Shown: one piece after another, positions 17,675-26,154 of the stretch | Layout of the letters: every line of letters starts with the position of its first letter | Position numbering within the stretch: position 1 is the stretch's first letter | Notes under the pieces: model-generated | The model's input: only the letters and a program-made list of their open reading frames with translations | What the model was told of the DNA's origin: nothing | The model's database searches: none | Made by a program: the position numbers and the translations under genes | Assembly (NCBI GenBank): GCA_025370845.1 | Contig: JAMXFF010000007.1 | Span: 113,130-177,129 of the forward strand | DNA length: 64,000 nt | Source: Laspinema palackyanum D2a | Lineage (GTDB): Bacteria > Cyanobacteriota > Cyanobacteriia > Cyanobacteriales > Laspinemataceae | Direction of reading: 5' to 3'

Positions 17675-18307
17675 TTACCAAGCCATCCCGCCACTAGGTT
17701 GGGTTGTTGCCGGTTGAGTGGCTCCGGGCGAGCTAGTAGGGCCACTACTTCCCGTTCCGAGATCCAAATCACTCGGGGCAACAGAGGGTGCTTCACTCAG
17801 GAAGCGGTTCATATCCAGGTAGGGACGAGACTCGGACTCATAGAGCGGTCCAGCCCCGGCACGACCCATTTGGATGTCAAACAGTTGTTGCAACGTTTGA
17901 CTGGCATTAGCACCGGGTTTCAGGGTGTAGAGAATATCGCTACAAGGTCCCCCCGACGCACTGGACGTACAAATCACGGGTTGACCATTCCTCATGCCAG
18001 TGGTGACGAAATTGAGCCCTCCACTCACATAAGCGGATTGGAACCGCCCCGAGACTTCCTGACACCGGCGTTCCGGAGTATAGCCCGAAGCATCGAAATA
18101 ATCAGAAACCCAGTTAATCACCGGAATGGCACGACCCGTTTGGTCATTGACCGCTGCCGTAACAGGTCTGCCAGAAAGGGGACCGTTAATGTAACGCGCA
18201 CAAACAAACCTGGTACTCGCTTGAGCAGGCTGCTGGAGGGTGAAAGTTGCCGCGATCGCAACTGCCGCAGCCGTCAACATTGACGTAATGGCGAATTTTG
18301 CTTTCAT
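17675..18307 (-). CDS. COP23-domain exported protein
   Basis: The protein has 210 residues from ATG 18307. The signal peptide (about 1-30, MLTAAAVAIAATFTL, cut after AQA) is followed by a domain with the features of the COP23 family, first described as a circadian-oscillating membrane-associated protein in Cyanothece. These are RFVCARYINGPL, PVINWVSDYF, YTPERRCQEVSGRFQ, NGQPVICTSS and SGGPCSDILYTLKPG. Four cysteines are well placed for disulphides. A Pro/Ser/Thr tail closes the protein. Its stop is followed at once by the trypsin-like protease gene, which suggests that the two proteins are made together. The function of the family is unknown to me. Confidence 0.82.
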   Translation of the reverse strand: MKAKFAITSMLTAAAVAIAATFTLQQPAQASTRFVCARYINGPLSGRPVTAAVNDQTGRAIPVINWVSDYFDASGYTPERRCQEVSGRFQSAYVSGGLNFVTTGMRNGQPVICTSSASGGPCSDILYTLKPGANASQTLQQLFDIQMGRAGAGPLYESESRPYLDMNRFLSEAPSVAPSDLDLGTGSSGPTSSPGATQPATTQPSGGMAW

Positions 18308-18369
18308 AATGTATGATGAGATACGGATCAGTGGAATCAAGAGCTTGCATCTCTTATTTCACGCCTAGG

Positions 18370-18412
18370 AATATCCTGGCTTTTTTATATTAACAGAAAA
18401 AGCCAGGATATT
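18370..18412. repeat. Perfect 16-bp hairpin in the leader/promoter region of the COP23-type gene
   Basis: AATATCCTGGCTTTTT and AAAAAGCCAGGATATT pair perfectly around an 11-base loop, and six T residues (18411-18416) overlap and follow it on the plus strand. It would work as a plus-strand terminator, but no plus-strand gene precedes it. It lies 63 bases upstream of the minus-strand start at 18307. The remainder up to 18863 is AT-rich (lowest G+C at about 18460-18560) and shows no gene. Confidence 0.75.
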
Positions 18413-18863
18413 TTTTATCTTCACAAAACTTAATATCTTTAATTCATGAAATTGAAAGCAGTCTATTTAATCATAAAAAAACAAAAATTTGCTTTATAAA
18501 TTTTAGAGTAAAATGTATTTTAAACTACATTAAATTAAATTTATTTCCATTAATTTTTTTCTAAAAACCCGATCTTTTCAGATGCTGCAAGCCTGACCTT
18601 CTATCAATTCCAGCCAAAATCCTGATTTGCTCTAGGAAAATGTTCCCCCTCTCATTCACGGTTGAAAGGGGGAGTTTAGAATAAAGTAGAAAAATTCGTT
18701 TCAACTAGCTAATCCAGTTAAAAACCCATGAAACCATCTAATTTTCTAGTCTAATTGTTGGAAAAATTTGCAAAGGAATGATGGAGGAAATGATCGCTCA
18801 TCTGACCCCGCGAATTAAGATAAAGGATTAACCAAAACAGTTTGACTGTAACCCGCCAATTGT

Positions 18864-19745
18864 TCAATCCTGTTCTGTGATAAGTTGTTTGAGTTCAGTG
18901 AGCAAAGACTCCATTTTATAGCGCTTATCTGGGTTCTCCCATGCCTTAAACTGGGTAAATTTTTGCAGAAGTCCTTCCACTTCGCGTTGTTGCTGCGCTG
19001 AGTCTCTGGGTGTTTTTTTCTCCCGGACGATTTGTTGAATTTGTCGCAAACTTAGAGACTGAGCGATCGCCCGGTCTAAAAGTGCCAACCGCTCAGACTC
19101 CGACTCTAACTTGGCAATTTCCTTCGCCTTGGTCCACTTAATCCGTCCATAGCGAAGCGCTTCAAACAGTTCGGGAGGCAGTTTTAGCAACGGCAGGCGA
19201 TGAACTCGGAACGATTCGGGAGTGATCCTCCTGCCGATGGTAGCAAATACCTCTTGAATCAACTGTTGTTCTCGATTACGGACAGCGCTGTCCGTACGTC
19301 CTCGCTTGCCATTCGCGATATAGTTGAGCAGGGAGATAATCCAGTCCCGGTCCTTTTGCAGGCGCATTTCCAGCAGTTGTAAAATCCCTTCGGTTTCTTC
19401 AACGGGATTCAAATCCTCCCGTTGTAAGTTTTCGACCAAGGCGTACTGTAGCACTTCCGGATCGCTCATTTCCCTGACTGTTACCGGCACTACCTTTAAT
19501 CCCAGGGCCTGAGCGGCTTTATAGCGACGTTCTCCAGCGACTAACTCATACTGATTGCCGGCGATCGGGCGCACGAGTAGGGGTTGCAGGATACCATGTT
19601 CTTTGATACTAGCGGCGAGTTCCTCCATTGCCACTTCGTTAAAGTAGTTTCGGGGTTGAAACTGAGACGGGCAAATTTGCTCAAGTCGCAGGGTCCTTGA
19701 CGAGAGGAACGTGGGGATAAGATCTGGAGTATTTTGGCTGTCCAT
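18864..19745 (-). CDS. ParB/Spo0J-family DNA-binding protein
   Basis: The protein has 293 residues. The N-terminal ParB nuclease-like domain (about 18-115) has QFQPRNYFNEVAMEELAASI and the CTP-binding/arginine patch GERRYKAAQ, then ALVENLQREDLNPVEE. The central helix-turn-helix part is recognisable (WTKAKEIAKLESESE), but between about 125 and 185 it differs from chromosomal ParB and looks like plasmid-type cyanobacterial relatives. Residues 250-293 form a helical dimerisation tail. There is no parA neighbour and no parS-like TGTTTCACGTGAAACA site in the window, so a role in chromosome segregation is not shown. Confidence 0.85.
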   Translation of the reverse strand: MDSQNTPDLIPTFLSSRTLRLEQICPSQFQPRNYFNEVAMEELAASIKEHGILQPLLVRPIAGNQYELVAGERRYKAAQALGLKVVPVTVREMSDPEVLQYALVENLQREDLNPVEETEGILQLLEMRLQKDRDWIISLLNYIANGKRGRTDSAVRNREQQLIQEVFATIGRRITPESFRVHRLPLLKLPPELFEALRYGRIKWTKAKEIAKLESESERLALLDRAIAQSLSLRQIQQIVREKKTPRDSAQQQREVEGLLQKFTQFKAWENPDKRYKMESLLTELKQLITEQD

Positions 19746-20361
19746 CTGCTTTTTAAGGGTTGAGTGGGAAGCGATTAAAGAAGGCGATCGCCGTGGCGCG
19801 ATCGGGCTGGGTACATCGGGTCAGGACTAAAAGCAGGGTGGACTCGATGAAAAAATGCTTCCCTGAACAGGGGGGGGATAAATTCTCCTGGGAGTTGTAA
19901 GTACATGAGCAAAATATCTTAATAGGATTCTATATCTATCTCTAGGGAGAGATTCGAGTTTTTATGCGTTTTTTTGGCTTATTTATGAAAATTTCATAGA
20001 ATTGATGCTCAGGGGCCACCGGAACCCCGCAGATTTTTTATAAAATTTGAACCCGCTTTTCAAGTCGCATCCCTTTAAAATCAATGGTTTTCCAGGAAGA
20101 GTTGGGCTAACCCACAGGAGGAGAGAAGCGTTTTTTGACCGGGAAATTTTTATGGCGAGTCTCGTTGCTGAGAGTCCCGAGTCACTCATCAGACAGAAGC
20201 GCTCATCCTCAGCGCATTGAAAATTCTGGCAGCGCTTCGCCCTAAATTTTCATTGCTCGCTTTTTGCAATAGCAACCAAGATGTCAGTGCACCCCGCACA
20301 GGCTGTTGCGTTCCTCACTCCGAAAATGTATGTCGTCACCGTGGGAACCGCTATATTCTGT
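19746..20361. other. Intergenic region, no gene seen
   Basis: About 600 bases upstream of the ParB-family gene hold HIP1 sites and short GC-rich segments but no reading frame with gene-like character. The promoter of the ParB-family gene must be in this stretch, but I cannot pick it out. Confidence 0.4.
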
Positions 20362-20535
20362 TTTTTATACTTCTAGGCGATCGGGCATAGTATCATGGAA
20401 ATCCTCGCCGCAGGGGTTGCCAAACGCCAAGGATATAATCGGGGTCTGTGGTTACTTTGGGGACTCATGGGCGGGAACGTCGCTGTTGTCACCGCTCCAG
20501 GTTCTACCGATTCAACGCTAGGAAAGTCGCCCTAA
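20362..20535 (+). pseudogene. Decayed paralogue of the small membrane protein at 22589-22786
   Basis: The reading frame from 20362 gives FLY-F-stop-AIGHSIMEILAAG, then VAKRQGYNRGLWLLWGLMGG, then NVAVVTAP. The intact gene at 22589 reads ILYFLAVAHCIMGLLAAW, then VAQRKGYPRGFWLIWGLIGG, then TVAFVTAS. An in-frame TAG (20374-20376) replaces a codon in the first helix, and the homology stops after the second helix. A 46-codon frame from ATG 20395 remains open and might be translated, but it lacks most of the first membrane segment. Confidence 0.75.
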
Positions 20536-20612
20536 TCAGGCTTATGATTAATGCTCTCCATCAAAACGGAGCAAGTTGCGCCAAACCGCCATAAAATCGA
20601 TTAGCTTTCCTT

Positions 20613-20945
20613 TTATAATTTTTCGAGAATTTGTAAAATATTGTGCTTGAAGTCAGGTAAATTGCGCTCGATGACATCCCAGACTTCATCTAAATCGATT
20701 TGCAAATAGTCGTGAATCACAACATCTCTAAACCCTGCAATTTTCCGCCAGGGAATTGCTGGATAAGTCTATCTCAAAAAACGAGAAAGCCGCTTTACCC
20801 CTTCTCGGATTAATTCAAAGTTACGAATTACCGGGCCTTGAATTAATCGAGACTCAAGAAATTCTGATTTCCCGGCTTGAGTATAAATCTCGATTTGGCC
20901 GATGCGATCGCAGATGTCTTTTAAGAAAAATAAATCTTCGTTCAC
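20613..20945 (-). pseudogene. hepT: HepT-family toxin gene with an in-frame amber codon
   Basis: From GTG 20945 to TAA 20613 there are 110 codons, the normal HepT length, interrupted only by TAG at codon 59 (20769-20771). Before the stop the product reads NEDLFFLKDICDRIGQIEIY and ends VKRLSRFLR. After it, the same frame continues TYPAIPWRKIAGFRDVVIHD, then YLQIDLDEVWDVIERNL. The RX4HXY RNase-type motif (RDVVIHDY) lies after the stop, so the truncated protein would lack the active site. The start overlaps the stop of the antitoxin gene (GTGA). CAG to TAG is the simplest route. Readthrough or a sequencing error cannot be excluded. Confidence 0.85.
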
Positions 20946-21238
20946 AACGGCACCGCTTCCTTGAGAATACCCTCTCGACAAAAATCTCGCAAAACTTTAA
21001 CCGTAGCAACATCTACTTTTCGGCCTAACAGGTCTTCTAAATCTTGCATTAAGCCAATCCGATTTAAAAGATTGCGATCGTTTTCCATATCTACGAGAAA
21101 ATCTACGTCACTATCCTGACGTTCCTCTCCCCGCGCTACGGATCCAAAAATTCGTAAATTATACGCTCCATGCTTAGTCGCCATCTTCAGAATTTCCTCG
21201 CGGTTTTCTTGAAGTAACTCTTTGAGACGGGTCGTCAT
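20942..21238 (-). CDS. mntA: MNT-type nucleotidyltransferase (antitoxin of a HepT/MNT pair)
   Basis: The protein has 98 residues with the minimal nucleotidyltransferase motif GSVARGEERQDSDVDFLV (G32, S33, D44, D46). Members of this family pair with HepT and neutralise it by adding adenylates near its active site. It precedes hepT and overlaps it by four bases, the standard order. With hepT interrupted, this antitoxin may now be an orphan. Confidence 0.9.
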   Translation of the reverse strand: MTTRLKELLQENREEILKMATKHGAYNLRIFGSVARGEERQDSDVDFLVDMENDRNLLNRIGLMQDLEDLLGRKVDVATVKVLRDFCREGILKEAVPL

Positions 21239-21859
21239 AAATCTTCTGATGAGGTTTTTGGTTTTGGAACCATTATACTAATCATGATAAAAGTCTGCAA
21301 TAGTTCTAAACAATATCGGTTCGCTTCACCCTCGCGGCAATTTCCCGACAGGGTTGAGCCTCCAGTTTTAACTCTTCTTCGGTATAGGCGATCGCCGAAA
21401 AGTCAGGTTCACTCAGAAGTCCATAAAATTCGAGCCGGTTACCGCTTACAATTTGGGGACCAAGCCCTGATGAGAGTTTCCCTTCTGAGTACAAGTGACC
21501 CAGAGTATAAATTGTTATTTTCCGAGCAATGGAGTCATAACGTCAGAACGACCCTATCATTTTAATCCCAGGGAGGGAGCGTCGGCCTGAAACGTTGGAG
21601 ATATTTTAAAAAATATAACAAAAATGGAACAGTGAACAATAAATATGAGAAAATAAGGATAGAAAAACTCAACAATTGTTGCTGACAATGAGAGGGATGA
21701 TCCGGTTGAATTTAGCTTAAATTTTGCCACGTCTCTCCTGGAACTCATTCGTTGGGTTTCTCGCGATCGCCCTCAAATTAGGACCCAAAAACCTTCTAAT
21801 TGTTCAGCAGCGTCGCGAGTCTTTCAGAACAACATCCCTAACCGTTTCTGCTTAAAACT
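21239..21859. other. Intergenic region, possible gene remnant
   Basis: An open minus-strand frame at 21306-21494 reads SGLGPQIVSGNRLEFYGLLS and could be the remains of a protein, but I do not recognise it. The stretch at 21600-21670 is AT-rich. No structure or complete gene is visible. Confidence 0.3.
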
Positions 21860-22354
21860 ATGGTTCAGTACACGATCGCCCAATCTCCCGAAATTATCTT
21901 GACCGTTTCGGGCAAAGATTCATCTAAAGCCCGTGACAAAGCAATGGATCAACTCCTGGAAATGATGGATGAGGGAAAACTGCCTACTAAACTCTCCAAC
22001 AAACTCTCTGAGGGTTTTAGTCCCGATGAATTTATTGAAGTGAAAGAACCCGACAGCTTAGATGAAAGCAGCGATGATGCCCTCACCGAAGCGGTGCAAA
22101 TTCTCAGCAGTTTGGTCACCCTTAAGGAAAAAGTGGATAGATCCCATTCCGAAGCGCTGAAGGTGCGTGAGCAAATTGATATTCTCTTTCAAGATCGCCC
22201 GGTTACGGAAGAGGAAATTGCTAATCTCAAGGAAGGGTTTAAAACTCTAAAAACCTTTGCCCAAGCCAATCAGCGCTATCAAGCGGCTAGAGAGCAAGCG
22301 GAAGAAGCGCGGGCTATTCTCGATCGCGTCTTGAAATCCACTACTGCCGAGTAA
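21860..22354 (+). CDS. Conserved cyanobacterial-type hypothetical protein
   Basis: The protein has 164 residues and no named family I can assign. The N-terminal part (MVQYTIAQSPEIILTVSGKD) looks like a small beta-rich module. Residues about 75-164 are almost wholly helical with heptad character (LVTLKEKVDRSHSEALKVRE, YQAAREQAEEARAILDRVLK), suggesting a coiled coil. There is no signal peptide or membrane segment. It stands alone, with a HIP1 core site just inside the start and no clear ribosome-binding site. Confidence 0.7.
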   Translation: MVQYTIAQSPEIILTVSGKDSSKARDKAMDQLLEMMDEGKLPTKLSNKLSEGFSPDEFIEVKEPDSLDESSDDALTEAVQILSSLVTLKEKVDRSHSEALKVREQIDILFQDRPVTEEEIANLKEGFKTLKTFAQANQRYQAAREQAEEARAILDRVLKSTTAE

Positions 22355-22588
22355 CCTCAGATGCAATGGCGGCGACTACACCGAATCTCGTCGGCAGTCG
22401 CCTCCAGAATTCTGCGGCTAACCAGGGTTTAAATGGGGAAATGCCGATTGCGTGGAGGGGAGAAAGTTGATAGGATGAACGACACAGATGCTTAAGGATT
22501 AAATCGCCATCGGTGCAAACCGGACGGGCATGAAATCCGAAGTTATCCCTAAACTCCATTTGTCGTCAAGCATGAGAGGGCGATCGCC

Positions 22589-22786
22589 TTGTTGCAGACT
22601 ATCCAAGCCAACTTACCGATTTTATACTTCTTAGCAGTCGCCCATTGTATCATGGGACTCCTCGCCGCCTGGGTTGCCCAACGTAAAGGATATCCTCGGG
22701 GTTTCTGGCTAATTTGGGGACTGATTGGCGGCACCGTCGCCTTTGTCACCGCTTCCCGATTAAAACCGAAAACTGATATATTCTAG
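22589..22786 (+). CDS. Small two-helix membrane protein
   Basis: The product has 65 residues from a TTG start. Two hydrophobic helices (ILYFLAVAHCIMGLLAAWVA and GFWLIWGLIGGTVAFVTA) flank a basic turn QRKGYPRG. The tail is RLKPKTDIF. The existence of a decayed homologue at 20362-20535, with the turn and second helix conserved, supports it as a real gene. A good terminator overlaps its stop. The function is unknown. The preceding 230 bases contain no other gene. Confidence 0.65.
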   Translation: MLQTIQANLPILYFLAVAHCIMGLLAAWVAQRKGYPRGFWLIWGLIGGTVAFVTASRLKPKTDIF

Positions 22787-22806
22787 CCCGCGCAAACGGG
22801 CTTTGT
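22785..22806 (+). terminator. Terminator of the small membrane protein gene
   Basis: AGCCCG-CGCAAA-CGGGCT is followed by TTGTCT. The hairpin begins within the stop codon region. Confidence 0.65.
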
Positions 22807-22847
22807 CTGTATAATCGCACCCTTCAGGGTGTAGGATTAAACTCCAT

Positions 22848-22872
22848 AAAAATAGCCCGCCGAAGCGGGCAT
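22848..22872 (-). terminator. Intrinsic terminator of cysE
   Basis: Minus-strand GCCCGC-TTCG-GCGGGC with a UUCG tetraloop is followed by TATTTTTAT. It is 52 bases after the cysE stop. Confidence 0.85.
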
Positions 22873-22923
22873 TTATGAGTCATAGCGTAATCTTGAATCA
22901 GTTTTGAAAGGATTTACAGTGGG

Positions 22924-23676
22924 TCAAATGCCTGACCCATCCAGAAACTCCTGAATCGCTTTATTATTAAGGTTACAATTCGGCGGGAGTTGCTCTAAAG
23001 AAAACGCTTCAGAACGGGCACCGACGAACACATAAGAAGGTTTCTGGGGTTTCATATCTTGAACTTGTTGTTCGAGAGCTTCAATGCGATCGAGTAAACT
23101 GCGAATCGCTGATGCTTCTGAATCAGGCAATTGACCATGTTCCAAGGGGTTGACTCGCACCCCGGAACGATAGAGAATTCGACCGGGAACGCCGACTACT
23201 GTACAATCCGAGGGAACATCCCGCAGCACCACAGAACCGGCCCCAATGCGGACATTATTGCCAATCAGGATATTGCCCAGTACCTTGGCACCGGCACCCA
23301 CGACAACATTTTCCCCGAGGGTGGGGTGACGCTTGCCGGATTCTTTCCCGGTACCACCGAGGGTGACCCCTTGATAAATCAAGCTATAATCGCCGACGAT
23401 CGCAGTTTCGCCAATCACCACTCCCATGCCATGATCGATGAAAACTCCCCTGCCGATCGCCGCGCCGGGGTGAATTTCAATCCCGGTGAAAAAGCGACCC
23501 AGATGAGAAATCAGGCGAGGAATGAAGGGAATGCCGACTTGGTTTAACCAGTGGGCGACACGGTGAAACAGCAGCGCTTGCAAACCTGGATAGCAAAACA
23601 AAACTTCTAGCCAGTTGCGTGCGGCTGGGTCACGCTCAAAAATAATTTGGAAGTCAGCTACAAGGGTATTTAGCAC
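22924..23676 (-). CDS. cysE: Serine O-acetyltransferase
   Basis: The enzyme makes O-acetylserine from serine and acetyl-CoA, the first step of cysteine synthesis. The 250 residues start with the helical N-terminal region ([20 protein letters not shown]). The left-handed beta-helix of hexapeptide repeats follows, with [39 protein letters not shown] and [20 protein letters not shown]. The His/Asp pair of the active site is in [11 protein letters not shown] and GKRHPT. A C-terminal extension of about 70 residues contains a short coiled coil ([16 protein letters not shown]), as in other cyanobacterial forms. Confidence 0.95.
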   Translation of the reverse strand: MLNTLVADFQIIFERDPAARNWLEVLFCYPGLQALLFHRVAHWLNQVGIPFIPRLISHLGRFFTGIEIHPGAAIGRGVFIDHGMGVVIGETAIVGDYSLIYQGVTLGGTGKESGKRHPTLGENVVVGAGAKVLGNILIGNNVRIGAGSVVLRDVPSDCTVVGVPGRILYRSGVRVNPLEHGQLPDSEASAIRSLLDRIEALEQQVQDMKPQKPSYVFVGARSEAFSLEQLPPNCNLNNKAIQEFLDGSGI

Positions 23677-23762
23677 GCTTCGTTAGCACTCTCGGCAAAT
23701 AGACCATTTATTATTGTACCGTGCTTGGACAAATCCGACTGAGCCAGCCTGGATCCGAACAA

Positions 23763-23999
23763 GCAACAACCGGCGGGGGATAAATCCCCCGCCTAACAGC
23801 TCAAGTCGGTTGAAACCGACTGAAAACACCACGGGATAAGACTTGCAGTCGTCTTTAGACGACTTTAGCTGTTAGGCGGGGGATTTATCCCCCGCCGGTT
23901 GTTGCAACGGGTGCAAGATCTCAGATTTATCCCACTTTAGCTATGAGGCCGCCAATCGATTGATCCCCCGCCGGTGTTGAGAATGGTGCAAGATCTCAG
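23763..23999. repeat. Dispersed palindromic repeat, copy A (with an extra unit)
   Basis: The segment is built of hairpins such as CGGCGGGGGATAAATCCCCC, AGTCGGTTGAAACCGACT and AGTCGTCTTTAGACGACT. Its parts match, in inverted orientation, the element at 34777-34935, including the non-palindromic stretch AACACCACGGGATAAGACTT and the end GAATGGTGCAAGATCTCAG. Copy A has about 70 extra bases, a second GGCGGGGGATTTATCCCCCG block, between TTTAGCT and ATGAGGCC. Confidence 0.85.
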
Positions 24000-24011
24000 T
24001 ATGGGCGCCCT

Positions 24012-24497
24012 TTATTCGCTAACAGAAAGGCGATAGCGGCGGCGAACTCCCATTTCTTTGGTCCCTACCCAAATCTGATAAGTCCCTTGGGGCCAGTCCG
24101 TATCTGTGACTCGGGCATCCCGACTTAACTCGGTATTATCTCCACAGCGAAAAGTATTATCAGGACCTCGGATAATTAAGGTGGTATCCAGCCCTCGACT
24201 GTTTAATTCTACGGTTAATCGGGGAAAATCAGTGCGTAATTCCATGATATGATCCGGAGTCGGATCTCCGAATCCGAGACAGAGTTGGTTCTGGCGATCG
24301 CGCACGGTGGTGACCGCAGGAAGCGAAATCAAACCCCCTGTAAAACCCGAGACGACTCCACTACTGGGTTGAAATCCCCGGGATAAAATTAACGGTTCAA
24401 AATTGGCTGAGTTGGCGAAAGCGGGAAGGACATGGAACGCCAAGGTTAAGGCGATCGCGCCGGTACATTTCCAGGGATTGATGCCATTTGTTAACAT
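24012..24497 (-). CDS. Exported protein of unknown function
   Basis: The protein has 161 residues from ATG 24497 (24521 is also possible). A signal peptide (about 1-29, TGAIALTLAFHVLPAFA) is followed by a mainly beta domain. The motifs LNSRGLDTTLIIRGPDNTFR and WPQGTYQIWVG resemble the pre-peptidase-like beta-sandwich domains common in exported cyanobacterial proteins. Two cysteines (LCLGFGD and FRCGDN) could form a disulphide. No partner gene is adjacent. The upstream gap carries a GAAACCCGGTTTC-type repeat. Confidence 0.7.
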   Translation of the reverse strand: MLTNGINPWKCTGAIALTLAFHVLPAFANSANFEPLILSRGFQPSSGVVSGFTGGLISLPAVTTVRDRQNQLCLGFGDPTPDHIMELRTDFPRLTVELNSRGLDTTLIIRGPDNTFRCGDNTELSRDARVTDTDWPQGTYQIWVGTKEMGVRRRYRLSVSE

Positions 24498-24782
24498 AGT
24501 TTTAGGAGCCTCTTGCCTCATTGAGGAATTCAGATTGCTGTTCTCTAGGGCTTCTGCGTAGGGATTAGAGAGATTAGGACAAGAACCGGGGTTTCTGTAC
24601 CTTTCTTTGTGACAAAGCAGACGAAGATGGGGTCAAGAAACCCGGTTTCTAACCCCTACTGTACCGACGACGCCCTAAGTCTTCAATGTGCCAATAATTA
24701 TGTGAATCGATATTGCTGATTTCTATGTTAACGACTGCCCAAATCCGATAGCCCTCTCGATTATTTCCCTTAAATTGTCATT

Positions 24783-24941
24783 ATGTCTGTAATTGTCATG
24801 TTGGTAGTCAGTTACCTGGCTTGGTTGCTGACTTCATTGTTAGTGAGTATCCCCATCCTTTTGGTAGGGTCGATCCGGCTACCTTTACAGGTGGGGTTAT
24901 TTGTCATTTTTCTGCTAATTTTATGGGCAGTGGATGATTGA
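24783..24941 (+). CDS. Possible small membrane protein (52 residues)
   Basis: An ATG frame reads MSVIVMLVVSYLAWLLTSLL, then VSIPILLVGSIRLPLQVGLF and VIFLLILWAVDD, ending at TGA. It has two long hydrophobic helices joined by a turn with SIRLPLQ. The frame begins in an AT-rich spacer with no good Shine-Dalgarno site. The coherent transmembrane character throughout is the only support. The rest of 24498-25068 shows no other gene. Confidence 0.4.
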   Translation: MSVIVMLVVSYLAWLLTSLLVSIPILLVGSIRLPLQVGLFVIFLLILWAVDD

Positions 24942-25068
24942 GGGGGACAACAGATCTCGCCACTGTTGAGGATGATAGGGAAGCAATAGAGGCCCCGATC
25001 GCCTATGCTGATGCTCCCTGATGTCGATTATTTGCGATGCTTTAAACCGTAAGAACCTAAGAAATAGT

Positions 25069-26139
25069 ATGAACTGGTGGAAAAAGTTAAAAAAGAATCC
25101 CTTGGCTCGGTTAGGAGCTATTTTGTTATTGGTATTTTACTTAACGGCGATCGCAGCGGAATTTGTCGCCCCTTATGATGCCTATATTTCCCAGGCGAAT
25201 GGGGCGCTATTGCCCCCGACGCAGATTTACTGGCGGAATCAAACCACCGGGGCCTTTATTGGGCCCCATGTTTATCCCACCACCCAAGGGGCGATCGATT
25301 TAGAGACAGGCGATCGCGAATTACTCGTTGATTTTGAGCAACCTTCCCGCCTCGGACTCTTTGTCAAAGGACCCGCCTATAAACTCTTTGGATTAATTCC
25401 CGGAGACATTCATCTGTTGGGCACCACGGGACCTGCACCCTTAAACCTCCTCGGGACCGACGATCAAGCGCGGGATCAATTCAGTCGCCTGGTCCTGGGG
25501 GCGAGAATCAGCTTATTTATTGGCTTAGTCGGAATTTCAATTTCCTTTCCCCTGGGGCTGATTGTGGGGGGAATTTCGGGGTATTTTGGGGGCGCATTGG
25601 ATAGTATCTTAATGCGCCTCGTCGAAGTTTTGATGACCATTCCCAGCATCTATCTCTTGGTCACCCTCACCCTAATTTTACCGGCAGGCATCAGCAGCGC
25701 CCAACGGTTTATCTTAATTGTGGTGATTACCTCCTTCGTCAGTTGGTCCGGACTGGCGCGGGTGATTCGAGGTCAAGTTTTGTCCATTAAAGAGCGCGAA
25801 TTTGTCCAATCTGCTAAAGCAATGGGAGCCAAACCGCTCTATATTATTCTCCGCCACGTCATCCCCCAGACGGCTACCTATACGATTATTGCGGCAACCC
25901 TGTCGATTCCTGGGTTTATTGTGGCTGAATCGGTGTTGAGTCTGATTGGATTAGGAATTCAGCAGCCGGATCCTTCCTGGGGGAATATGCTCTCCCTGTC
26001 TACCAATGCCTCAATTTTGGTGTTGCAACCTTGGTTAGTTTGGCCCCCGGCGCTGTTAATTATTTTGACCGTATTGGCGTTTAATCTCCTGGGGGATGGG
26101 TTACGCGATGCCCTTGACCCTCGGAGTGTGCAACGGTAA
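25069..26139 (+). CDS. DppC/OppC-type ABC transporter permease
   Basis: This inner-membrane permease of the peptide/nickel/opine import family has 356 residues from ATG 25069; a start at 25021 would add 16 residues. The N-terminal NPLARLGAILLLVFYLTAIA is the usual first helix. A periplasmic insert of about 100 residues with GTDDQARDQFSRLVLGAR leads to the core helices. The coupling loop is EFVQSAKAMGAKPLYIILRH. The end PDPSWGNMLS...LGDGLRDALDP is typical of the family. No binding protein, ATPase or DppB partner is encoded nearby, so it must pair with distant genes, as often happens in cyanobacteria. Confidence 0.9.
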   Translation: MNWWKKLKKNPLARLGAILLLVFYLTAIAAEFVAPYDAYISQANGALLPPTQIYWRNQTTGAFIGPHVYPTTQGAIDLETGDRELLVDFEQPSRLGLFVKGPAYKLFGLIPGDIHLLGTTGPAPLNLLGTDDQARDQFSRLVLGARISLFIGLVGISISFPLGLIVGGISGYFGGALDSILMRLVEVLMTIPSIYLLVTLTLILPAGISSAQRFILIVVITSFVSWSGLARVIRGQVLSIKEREFVQSAKAMGAKPLYIILRHVIPQTATYTIIAATLSIPGFIVAESVLSLIGLGIQQPDPSWGNMLSLSTNASILVLQPWLVWPPALLIILTVLAFNLLGDGLRDALDPRSVQR

Positions 26140-26154
26140 TGGGAGTTACAGAGG

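Noticed and set aside
19983..20189. 68-codon minus-strand frame upstream of the ParB-family gene
   Set aside because: No family likeness, no ribosome-binding site and mixed composition.
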